NCBI RefSeq assembly: GCF_901709675.1
Contig: NC_051094.1
Location: 12,642,501-12,706,500, forward strand
Length of the DNA stretch: 64,000 bases
Direction of reading: 5' to 3'
Source: Syngnathus acus
Taxonomy: Eukaryota > Chordata > Actinopteri > Syngnathiformes > Syngnathidae
Shown here: piece by piece, positions 1 through 10,260 of the stretch
Numbering within the stretch: position 1 is the first letter of the stretch
Layout: each line of letters opens with the position of its first letter
Notes under the pieces: generated by a model
The model's database searches: none
What the model saw: only the letters and a program-made list of their open reading frames with translations
Told to the model about the DNA's origin: nothing
Program-made: the position numbers and the translations under genes

Positions 1-2539
1 CTGACGGAAGCTAGCTGGATGGATGATTCCATGACGCCGTCCACGTGTCCTGGGACGCCGGACGCTGCCTTGGATCTGCCTTTGTTGCAGCCACCCAATA
101 TGGACAGAGTGTCTGCCTCAGGACACGTAGGCATCTCGCTTGCTCGATGCAGGATGTCCTTGTGTTTCTCACGTGTGACATTGTTTGCTTTTGGGAGTGA
201 TGCATCGCTACCAGCTCGTGCCTGCTGCTAAACAGCAAAGGAAAAGCCCTTTAGGCTCTTAACATGGATTGCTTTGCTGTTCTACTCACTGTGTTACTGA
301 GTTATTTGGCTTAGCAGAGGGTATGCAAGGAATGTGAGGTTTTGCCACAGCATGGAGTATGATTCTTAAGCCCCTCCCCCCCAAACGCTGCATTCCTGCT
401 CGGAAATGTCATCATGCGACTCACCTGGTCGATGTGCTCTTGCTGTTCATCACCGAGCCGTGGTATCTGTGGATTGATGATGAGATGCTCAACATTCCTG
501 TCTAGATCAAATCTGTGATAAGGCGCACTAAGGAGACCCCCAATGTGCACCCGATGTATCGAGACGGTCTCCTGCGCAGGAAAATGGGCCCCGTCATTGT
601 CAACAAGAACTCTTCCCAGGACCGCCTCATAGAGGAGCTTCAGGGCAAGTTTGGTATCGCCCGCTCTGAGCGTCGATGTAAACAGCCAGACGAGTGGATG
701 ATGGACGGGTTCGTTGTCACGTCCAAGCCTCAACGCTACCGCCCTGACGGAGCGCTCGGCGAGGTGGACAAGGTCGGCTGCGGGCTTTTCAACAGACACA
801 GTTGATTCACGTTCAGTGCCCACAGTTTCTCTTTGTGTGCTTCCCTTTTTGTTTCTCTTCCACTTTAGATTGTAATTTCCCCCGGGTCGCCTGCTCCCGT
901 GAGACGGGTCCTCCCGCCTCAGTCACCTCCTGCTCCTCGTCCTCCTCCTATCATAGAAGACCCTAAACTCATGCTCCCGGTGCAGCAACATCCCGCTCCT
1001 TTACCTCCACCCCCTCCACCTCCCTCGCCCCCTCCTCACATCCAAGCGCAAGACACAGCTCTACCTCAGCACATAATGACAGCTTCACAAGCACCACTGT
1101 CACCACCCGCTCAGGAACCACCAGTCCACAAACTAGAGCCCCCCATGTCCATTCATAAAAGTCCAACCCACCCTTCACCACCAGTTGAACCCAAAGTCCT
1201 GGTATCTGTCGGCTGCCAAACTGACTGTGACCCACTCTTCTCCTCGGTACAGGCTTGAACCCTCTGTCTCTTTTTCCCTTTCTGCCTGTTGTACCTTTTA
1301 CAGTACAGTAAATGCTTGCCATTAGCTTGTTAAGCAAGCTATCAGGTGTATTTTCAACTCAACCCTTTCCATATTCCAACCTCCCCAGATGGCTCAAGGG
1401 AAAGGGGTTTCTTCTGGCGCTCAGCAGACGCAGGTCAACAAGCTGGACAACATGCTTGGGAGCCTGCAGTCGGACCTTAACAAACTGGGTGTGCAGACAG
1501 TGGCCAAAGGAGTTTGTGGTGCCTGCTTCAAGCCAATTGTGGGGCAGGTGAGTCGCTCAGCTATTATACGCTGAGGGCAAAAATGATCCCACTTGCACCT
1601 TACTTGCATATGCCATTTGTGTTTGTTTAGTTGGTGACTGCCATGGGGCGCACATGGCATCCTGAACACTTTGTGTGCACGCACTGTCAAGAGGAGATTG
1701 GCTCCAGAAACTTTTTTGAGCGGGAAGGACAGCCCTACTGTGAGAGAGATTACCATAACCTGTTTTCTCCTCGATGCCACTACTGCAATGGGCCCATACT
1801 AAATGTGCGTCCTCGCTTTTCTGCCTCTACCTTTCCTGCAAGTAGAACTCAATCTGTTTTTGTCACGTTTACAGCAAGTTGTAACTGCGCTGGATCGAAC
1901 ATGGCACCCCGAACATTTCTTCTGCGCTCAGTGTGGATGCTTCTTCGACCCAGACGGTAGAGCGGGTTCTTGACGAAATTTGACGTCAGCAAAACCGGAA
2001 TTGAATTTTCTGATCTTTGATCTCCTTCTTCTTACAAGGCTTCCATGAAAAGGATGGCAAGGCTTACTGCAGGAAGGATTACTTTGACATGTTTGCACCA
2101 AAATGTGGTGGCTGCGCGAGAGCCATCGTGGAGAACTACATCTCGGCACTCAACTCGCTTTGGCACCCGGAGTGTTTTGTTTGCAGGGTGTGTATCAGAC
2201 GGCGTTTTGCGGAACGGTAAGATGCGCTGTGAGAATATACATCTTCATCTACTGTCAATTCTTTCTCTTCAGGAGTGTTTCACGCCATTTGTCAATGGAA
2301 GTTTCTTTGAGCACGACGGCCAGCCCTACTGTGAAGTCCACTACCACGAGCGCCGCGGTTCTCTGTGCTCCGGCTGCCAGAAGCCCATCACAGGTCGCTG
2401 TATCACAGCTATGGCCAAGAAGTTCCACCCGGAACACTTTGTCTGCGCCTTCTGCCTCAAGCAACTCAACAAAGGCACATTTAAAGAGCAGAACGACAAA
2501 CCCTACTGCCACGGCTGCTTTGTGAAGCTCTTTAGTTAA
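1..2539 (+). CDS. pxn: Paxillin, 3' part of gene (long-isoform exons, LD motif, four LIM domains)
   Basis: Paxillin is a cytoplasmic scaffold of focal adhesions that binds FAK and vinculin through LD motifs and is targeted by its LIM domains. The window opens inside the gene. Phase-consistent exons are <1-126, 506-772, 869-1246, 1389-1547, 1631-1804, 1875-1956, 2039-2187 and 2273-2539, giving 533 residues and a TAA stop. Exon 1389-1547 carries the last LD motif ([16 protein letters not shown]) and the start of LIM1 (GVCGAC). The next four exons complete four LIM zinc fingers, ending in KLFS. Exon 869-1246 is proline-rich, with a run of eight prolines, and ends in SVGCQTD. The first three exons are all multiples of three and precede the usual MAQGK junction, so they look like an optional insert. 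Identity of the LIM half is certain; joining exon 1-126 rests on its frame and donor site. Which fish paralogue (pxna or pxnb) is not decidable. Confidence 0.94.
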
Positions 2540-4525
2540 GGAGCGAGGCAGCTACTGCGCAGAAAAGTGTCCGTAGCATCGCAGGCACTAGTCCAGACTG
2601 ATGTCAATCAACGTAAGGTTGTGACCCTTTTCAAATGTGTGTATGCATAGGCTAAACATTATTCATCCTGCTTGGGATTAAGTCTATAAACTGTGCCCAA
2701 TATTTCATAACAATGGAAATGAAGGGTGAAATAACGTTTGCATGTTTTAACTTATGACTTCAACTTTCCCTAATAGTTTCTTTTCTTTCCATTACATTTG
2801 CTAGTTCATTTACTTGTCAGGTGGCGATGAAAGACTGAGGACTGAAGAAATCATAAAATGTGCATTTTTAACATTCTCACTGGTTGAGTATGTCCCTTTT
2901 AGGATTTATTTTTTAGTTAAAATCAGACAATTAGAGCAGGGAGCAGGTGACCTGCTATTGTGCGATTAACTGATTTTCAACCAGCTTATGATGTTTTGTT
3001 TTAGTCTTTTATTGTGTCAAAGTTGACGCATTAATGTAAGTGAAACATCAACTGGAAATTGGTTGAGTGAGCAATTGGTTGTTTTGTGGCGTGTGTGAAG
3101 ATGTTTTCTTTTCACTCTGTGGATTTATTCAATCAGCCACACATTTTAGACTTGATTTGTTTATACCAGCATGTTAGAAAACATTTATTTAATGTACAGT
3201 ACATAAGAAGGACATTTTTAGAGTAACGTCTTTCTAGACTTGATCACAATTCTAATTGTTCCACAGTAATTGCTGTTGTCTTGAGTAAGTAGAAAGCCAA
3301 AGCTAAATGTTTCACTGCCAAATCATTCCTTGTTTTCACTGATGAAAACAGTTTCACCATTCATTTCCTCAAATTTTCACAGATATTACTGTTTATAGTC
3401 ATTTCCAGCGTCTCCACCCTATTACCGTACAATTCATTTTGTAAATCTGCAATTTTAGGCGAGGCACTGGGATGCTTCCCAAGACTGTTTTTGATAGCTA
3501 CTCCCTACAAAGATGGTGATCATTGGTTGGACTGTGATGCTGGACTACTGTGTTCCTATGTCAGAATCGTTGGACGACAAGGACGCTATATGGCATTGTA
3601 TTATCAAACCATTAAACTTGTATCTGCAGTCGTGGCATGTCTTTTGTCCAATATGAGTGATTGTATTAAGACTGTTGGCTTTGACACCTTGTGACATTTT
3701 ATTGAAAGCAAACGGGAAAAAGTACGACTAGTCCTGTGAGCTGCATCTACTGCAGTTAGTTACCAACCTTTTTGTGTGAGAGTAAAAGCTACTATGTACT
3801 TCTTAGGAACTGATTAATGCAAAGGGCTACCAGTTTGATACAAACATCTGAAATAACAAAATACATTTATTAATATTATTGTAGCCCATGTTTAATATTC
3901 ATTTATATGAAGCCACTGATAATGCCACAATGATTTGTCACAGAGAAAAATATCAATATGCAACACTTTCTTTCTATGAATCTCCGCTAGTGTTTACATT
4001 TTCAAATTTTACATTTTTTCCGTTTCTTTTAAAATTGTATACATTTTAATGATGACTTTTGTAATGTAGTTGACTAATTTTGTTTTTAATAAAAAAAAAA
4101 AAAAGCTGAGTAACTGGTGCACCGTGAATGGTGAAAAGAAATACCACGTGACAGGAATAGTACCACCTTTCACTCGATTGCGCTGATTGGAGAAAACCAT
4201 TACCACGTGATTGAGTCTGTTGTACCCGGAAGAATGACAAATGTTTCTTGTTACAAGCCGTATGAGTGAAATCGGTCTTCTCGAAAGATGATTAATTAAA
4301 GTTTAATACTTTTTAATTTTGACGAACTCAAGAAGGAAATATATCTAACGAAACAGAGCATTTTAGATGCTACAGTTTTGTTTATCTGTTCAACATGTTG
4401 ACCGGTGATTCAATTCGAATTCTCTGACAGGAACTTTAGTGCTTTCGTTCTGCGCGTTTTAATCACTTTCACTTCACCTTTTAGCGCCTGTCGTTGGTTT
4501 TCCTGTGTTTTAACCAAATAGCATC
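2540..4525 (+). other. Paxillin 3' UTR and paxillin-rnf181 intergenic region
   Basis: No coding potential was recognised. The sequence is AT-rich and unique-looking. A variant poly(A) signal ATTAAA lies at 3611-3616 and may end the paxillin transcript. The last 400 bases before rnf181 contain promoter-like motifs, listed separately. Confidence 0.5.
4145..4209. promoter_or_regulatory. Paired CACGTG E-boxes with a CCAAT box, rnf181 upstream
   Basis: Two palindromic CACGTG sites (4145-4150 and 4204-4209) share the flank ACCACGTGA. An inverted CCAAT box (GATTGG, 4185-4190) lies between them. They are about 320-380 bp upstream of the rnf181 start codon. E-boxes of this form bind USF/MITF-type bHLH-zip factors; use here is inferred. 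Confidence 0.4.
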
Positions 4526-6100
4526 ATGGCATCCTACTTCGAGGAGCACGATTGTGAGCCCACCAACCCTGAGGAACAGTACCGCCAGAACGCTCTACTT
4601 GAGCTGGCAAGGTGACAATCTACTATTGGAGCTGTCATTACATATCCTTGAAGTCCAGCTAAGGTTCATGTACAAGTACTAGTATGCGCGTTTGTAAAGC
4701 TAAGTTGCGCGCTACGTGTAATACTAATGAAGCGCTATATGTTAACTAGTAGTATTTTTTTTTTTTATTGAATATTATTGTAACATGCACATGTAAGATG
4801 CACAGTTTGATCATTAACACTTTGTATCAAACTGATTCATTTGAAATTTATTGTATTACATTTGTTATACTTTTAAAACTTTATAAAAACAAACTGCTTT
4901 TTAAAATATGCAAATCTAATGTGCTAAAAAGTTAAATACAGCTGAATTGGACTAGCTCTAAGCTGTGATTCTTTTAGGTACCACTAGAGGGAGCCTACAT
5001 ACCACTAGTGGCAGTTTTGCCTCACAAGCATCGTCATTGTCTGGCTGTACAAAAACATTGACCTTGAGCTGGATAATCAAGGTTATCCAAGAACTGCTCA
5101 GACGGTTTTCATTAGTCATGACCCAGCTTACTTTAGCAGTCATGACTTCATGATGCCATTTGACCTTTTATACTGGCTTGTGTTTGCCTGTGAAGGTCTC
5201 TCATGCAGGGTTTGGACTTGATGGACTCGGGGGACTCATCAGACTGGAACCAGCGTCTTCCTCCTCCTGCTGCAAAAGTAGCTGTGCAGACGCTCAATGT
5301 GGTGGTTATTTCCCCTGAACAAGCAGGTGACAGCTCTATGAATTTAACACGAATAGTTTTTATTCCGCTGACATATTCAATAATAACAATGTATTTGTAC
5401 CTGTTGGTATGTTGATAAAGGGGGACTGTATAAAAAGAGGAAAGTAGTTCCCAGGGATCTGTGACATATTTTCAACAAAATACCCAACAAATCAAGAATT
5501 CTCTGATACGTTACACACTGTTTCTTGTCTTACTAAAATCAGCCCATTTGTGACGGCAACCTCATCTCATACAAGTGAGCGACTGGACATCGTGCAAACA
5601 CGATCGGTGGATATGACAGGTGCCGACCCAGCTGCTCTCGAATGTTAACTTGTTTTTGCTATTGCAGACAAAGGCCTGAAGTGTCCTGTTTGTTTACTGG
5701 AGTTTGAAGAGGAGGAGACGGTTCGAGAAATGCCTTGCAAACATCTTTTCCACTCTGGATGTATACTGCCCTGGCTGGGCAAGGTATTAAGAGCACAGAT
5801 ATTTTTTGGTTTAGTCACTTGCAAGGCAGCATCTTGTCTCCTGTTGCAATATTATTGTATTTTTGTTTTGTTTTTTACTCTTTCAAACTCCAGACAAACT
5901 CCTGCCCGCTGTGTCGACTTGAACTACCAACCGATAATGCAGACTACGAGGACTTCAAGAAAGACAAGGTGAGTGTGTGTATGCATGAACGCCTGTACAT
6001 TCACATGTAAGTGTTTGCTAAGTGTGTGTGTGTCCTGTAGGAGAGAAGAAAACAGAGGGAGCACAGACTGGAGGACCTCCATGGAGCAATGTACACATGA
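4526..6100 (+). CDS. rnf181: RING finger protein 181 (E3 ubiquitin ligase)
   Basis: RNF181 is a small RING-H2 E3 ubiquitin ligase. Exons are 4526-4611, 5196-5326, 5668-5783, 5894-5968 and 6041-6100, giving 155 residues, against about 153 in mammals. The N-terminus [12 protein letters not shown] and the C-terminus [12 protein letters not shown] are family hallmarks. The RING-H2 runs from CPVCLLEF through [11 protein letters not shown] to CPLCRLELP, with all eight zinc ligands in C3H2C3 order. The region just after the N-terminus (about residues 30-45) is shorter and more divergent than in mammals. All splice sites are GT-AG and the frame closes. The gene is followed about 5.9 kb downstream by convergent tmem150a, the same neighbour as in mammals. 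Confidence 0.97.
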
Positions 6101-6645
6101 CAGTGACCTTTCAACATTACTTGATATTCAGGACGTTTTTAAGCAAGAGTCAAAGTACACACATTCTAGCCTTCAATATGCAGCATTGACTCAGTATTGT
6201 TTATACAATTTCCTCTAAAGTATATAATTTATTATATAAATGATATGACTTTTGTTTTTATCAGTTGTCCTAGTTTCATTCCATACATGTTATTTGAAAC
6301 TGTCAACCACAATCCTTTACTGTGCACTAGTGCTGTATTGTATAAATTATGGATTATGCATCTCTGCAACCCAACCTGTCTTTACATGGGTTGTATTCCC
6401 CCCCACAACTTCTGAATGGGCCTCATGGTGTGTTTTGTCTGGTTGTATAACTATTTTTAAAACCGCATAATGGTCTACTGTGGGCCTGCTGTACTATACC
6501 GTCTATATCAGGGGTCTCAAACTTACAGCCCACGGAACATTTGTAGGCTGCAGGCTGACATTTTGCAGCCTTTTTCTTGACATCTAAGTTTAATGTTGGT
6601 GGGCACCCTCCTTTTTGCCCCATTGTTGACCTGAGTGTCCCCCCC

Positions 6646-6704
6646 GAGGGAGGTTTTAATAACGATTGCGACACCCAGTCGCAATCTTTATTAAAACCTC
6701 CCTC
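6646..6704. repeat. Near-perfect 27-bp hairpin
   Basis: The arm at 6646-6672 (starting GAGGGAGGTTTTAATAACG) is the reverse complement of 6678-6704 with one mismatch, around a 5-base loop. It lies in a segment opening with CAGGGGTCTCAAACTTACAG (6511), which resembles the ends of common vertebrate hAT-type elements. No gene is assigned. Confidence 0.75.
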
Positions 6705-7672
6705 GAAACGAAGGTTGGCAACGAGAATAGCTGATTTCAAGAAAAGCAGACAAATGTTTTTTTGTTGTTGTTGAGCACGTGACCCTGTGCTGACATGTCT
6801 TGAATGCACAGAGAGCTTAAGAAATCATGTGCTGAGTATGCAAAGTACCAGGGTGAGAGAGAACCATGTCACCTATCTTGTTCACATTCTGAAGAACTTG
6901 ATGTTCTGAAGTGTTTTTTGTTAATGAAGATTGAGAAGATTAGATCTTGTACTTGTGAATACTTGAACCCCTTTTTGTTGGACACATGTAGAATATATCA
7001 CCAGCAATCAGCGTGAATTGAGTTTGAGATAGTGTTGGCTCGTGAATGAATGAATCGTTCAAGGAATCGAATTTTTCCAGTGAACGAGAGTGAACGAATC
7101 ACTTTCTAAAGTGTGGGTGAACTGCCTTACCGTGCATCAACGGCTCAGTCAGTGAACGTGTTGCGTCTCCTGGCGTGACCTATGTAAGCCAGAATGTCGA
7201 TTTATGATTTGCCAAGGAAAGAAAGAACCACTCAATGAAACACCACTTCTTTTATGCGTGTTTTCTCCAAGCTAACGGCTAACTTTATTGCATGAAGGGA
7301 TGCGCCGTTATCCAACAATGGGGAGATTATGCTTCTTTTTGGGTAATCTTGACTTTATAACACTTATAGTAGTTTTTCAATAAAGTGTATGCATATATAC
7401 GCCTAAATATTGTTATCCAATATATCTACTGCAATTTCACATTGGATTGCTGGTTTGAAATTTACTTTTAATATTATTTTTAATAAACATGTGTTAAAAC
7501 TTGTCTGGTGTTTTATTCCTTGTTTTTATGTTCACCAATTAAAACATAAAAATCACACATTTGGTTAACTGCTTTATATGTGTAGGTACACCTCATGGAC
7601 ACTTCAATAGGTACACTACACAAGGTAAAAAAAAAAAACAAACAATAAAAGCACTTTTACATATATTCTCAC

Positions 7673-7742
7673 ACCTGGGATTGAACCACCCTCTTATCGA
7701 GCAAGAGCCCGTATCACTAACCAGTCGGCTACTTCGACCAGG
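7673..7742 (-). repeat. tRNA-like (SINE head) sequence
   Basis: On the minus strand the stretch reads like a Pol III type 2 promoter. An A-box-like TAGCCGACTGGTTAGTGATACGG is followed by a B-box-like GGTTCAATCCC at tRNA-like spacing. Stems are imperfect and it sits among repeats, so it is more likely a SINE head or decayed tRNA derivative than a working tRNA gene. Confidence 0.4.
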
Positions 7743-7839
7743 AATCCCATGGTCATCTGCACTCTTTTGTACTAGTGATGTGCATTCCAGTTTTAAGTTC
7801 ATGCAGGTGCGCCTACCGAGGGAATCACACGGACACTCA

Positions 7840-9780
7840 ATTAGGTACACCGCCATTTTCAAGTGTACCTAATAACAGGCCACTTTATTAGGGAAATATC
7901 ATGGTCAAAGGTCACAGGTATCAAGCTCTAGTCCTCGGGGCCGCATTCCAACATGTTTTCCAAGATTCCCTCGTTAAGTGCACCTGCGTGAAAAGTTTTA
8001 GCTCCTGCAGAACGTGAAAGGAGCTAAAACTTTTCACGCAGGTGCGTTTAACGAGGGTAACTTGGAAAACATATTGGAACGCGGCCCCTCAAGGACTGGA
8101 GGTCGACACCCCTGGTTAAGTGAAAAGTGCCACACCCGCCCTCACCCCCACTTTCTGATTGGCTGTTTGATCTGTGATGTCACCTGGACACTCCATTAGG
8201 TACACCGCCATTTTCAAGTGTACCTAATAACAAGCCACTTTATTAGGGAAATATCATGGTCAAAGGTCACAGGTGTCAAGCTCTAGTCCTCGGGGCCGCA
8301 TTCCAACATGTTTTCCAAGATTCCCTCGTTAAGTGCACCTGCGTGAAAAGTTTTAGCTCCTGCAGAACGTGAAAGGAGCTAAAACTTTTCACGCAGGTGC
8401 GTTTAACGAGGGTAACTTGGAAAACATATTGGAACGCGGCCCCTCAAGGACTGGAGGTCGACACCCCTGGTTAAGTGAAAAGTGCCACACCCGCCCTCAC
8501 CCCCACTTTCTGATTGGCTGTTTGATCTGTGATGTCACCTGGACACTCCATTAGGTACACCGCCATTTTCAAGTGTACCTAATAACAAGCCACTTTATTA
8601 GGGAAATATCATGGTCAAAGGTCACAGGTGTCAAGCTCTCGTCCTCGGGGCCGCATTCCAACATGTTTTCCAAGATTCCCTCGTTAAGTGCACCTGCGTG
8701 AAAAGTTTTAGCTCCTGCAGAACGTGAAAGGAGCTAAAACTTTTCACGCAGGTGCGTTTAACGAGGGTAACTTGGAAAACATATTGGAACGCGGCCCCTC
8801 AAGGACTGGAGGTCGACACCCCTGGTTAAGTGAAAAGTACCACACCCGCCCTCACCCCCACTTTCTGATTGGCTGTTTGATCTGTGATGTCACTTGGACA
8901 CTCCATTAGGTACACCGCCATTTTCAAGTGTACCTAATAACAAGCCACTTTATTAGGGAAATATCATGGTCAAAGGTCACAGGTGTCAAGCTCTAGTCCT
9001 CGGGGCCGCATTCCAACATGTTTTCCAAGATTCCCTCGTTAAGTGCACCTGCGTGAAAACTTTTAGCTCCTGCAGAACGTGAAAGGAGCTAAAACTTTTC
9101 ACGCAGGTGCGTTTAACGAGGGTAACTTGGAAAACATGTTGGAACGCGGCCCCTCGAGTACTGGAGGTCGACACCCCTGGTTTAAGTGAAAAGTGCCACA
9201 CCCGCCCTCACCCCCACTTTCTGATTGGCTGTTTGAGCTGTGATGTCACTTGGACACTCCATTAGGTACACCGCCATTTTCAAGTGTACCTAATAACAGG
9301 CCACTTTATTAGGGAAATATCATGGTCAAAGGTCACAGGTGTCAAGCTCTGGTCCTCGGGGCCGCATTCCAACATGTTTTCCAAGATTCCCTCGTTAAGT
9401 GCACCTGCGTGAAAAGTTTTAGCTCCTGCAGAACGTGAAAATGACCAAATCTTTTCACGCAGGTGTGTTTAACGAGGGTAACTTGGAAAACATATTGGAA
9501 CGCGGCCGCTCGAGGACTGGAGGTCGACACCCCTGGTTAAGTGAAAAGTGCCACACCCGCCCTCACCCCAAATTTCTGATTGGCTGTTTGATCTGTGACG
9601 TCACTTGGACACTCCATTAGGTACACCGCCTTTTTCAGGTGTTCCTAACACAGGCCAATTCATTAGGGAAAAATCATGGTCAAAGCTTAAATGAAAGTGA
9701 AAAGTGCCACACCCGCCCTCACCCCCACTTTCTGATTGGCTGTTTGATCTGTGACGTCATTCGGACACTCTTATTAGGTC
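7840..9780. repeat. 355-bp tandem array: five snap-back units plus one lacking it
   Basis: The word AACGTGAAA recurs at 8011, 8366, 8721, 9076 and 9432 (spacing 355, 355, 355, 356). The first three units are almost identical, while the fourth and fifth carry more changes. Each unit centres on two inverted arms of about 95 bases with almost no loop. A sixth, partial unit (about 9618-9780) keeps the flanks but lacks the snap-back: the text passes from GGTCAAAG directly to a TTAAATGAAAGTG-like flank. Unit borders carry TTAGGTACACCGCC and CAAGTGTACCTAATAAC, themselves inverted. Confidence 0.92.
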
Positions 9781-10135
9781 TCGTTCACGACTCGTTCGTG
9801 AACGGGAAGTTACCTTGTTTTCTTCTTCGTTTTGATTTACGGCGAGGTGGCACCAGCTTCAATGCGCATTACCGACACCTACTGGTTGAAGTCATATGAA
9901 CTGAAAAATCCTAAAGTGATTCGTTCACTCGTTCACTGAAGAAAAGTCGTTCTTTTGAACGTTGTCATAATTTAAGATTTTATTTCAGATTTTAATATAA
10001 ATCTCTGTCAAATTAAAATACCTAACTGATAGACAAAGCATACATATTTACAGAATGTAAAGAAATCAATAACAAGTGTGTAATTGGGGATCTCATTTGA
10101 CACAAGTCAAATTCATCGTGTGTCTGTGATCAGAG

Positions 10136-10260
10136 TTCACACCAGCCATTCACGGTTACGGATGAGTTGGGGCCTTTCCCAGCTGACTTGGGGCGAGTGG
10201 CGGTGTACACTCTGGAGTGGTCGCCAGCTAATCGCAGGGTAGTACATGCCATAGAGAATA
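10136..10260. repeat. Fish non-LTR retrotransposon 3'-tail fragment
   Basis: The text contains CCCAGCTGACTTGGGGCGAG, then TACACTCTGGAGTGGTCGCC and AATCGCAGGG. This is the common teleost tail in which an 'amount of sequence to square' style block ends near TCGCAGGGC. Similar pieces occur at 25.5, 19.3, 22.0, 23.1 and 61.9 kb. Confidence 0.6.

Larger units (their letters stand above)
7054..9962. mobile_element. Composite element flanked by about 50-bp inverted repeats
   Basis: The segment at 7054-7105 (AGTGAACGAGAGTGAACGAA core) is matched as a reverse complement by 9913-9962 (TTCGTTCACTCGTTCACT). The match covers about 50 bases with a 2-base indel. Between them lie a tRNA-like stretch and the 355-bp tandem array. 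No transposase is visible, so this would be a non-autonomous element that has been inflated or invaded. Exact ends and target-site duplication were not resolved. Confidence 0.55.

Noticed and set aside
7673-7742. A working tRNA gene
   Set aside because: Box-like words are present, but no clean cloverleaf or acceptor stem pairing could be drawn, and the surroundings are repeats.
8014-9620. Repeated 61-codon open frames
   Set aside because: They recur with the 355-bp period because the DNA repeats. They cross the snap-back arms and show no sign of protein selection.
7840-9780. CRISPR array
   Set aside because: Units are 355 bp with no short repeats separated by unique spacers, and the host is a vertebrate.
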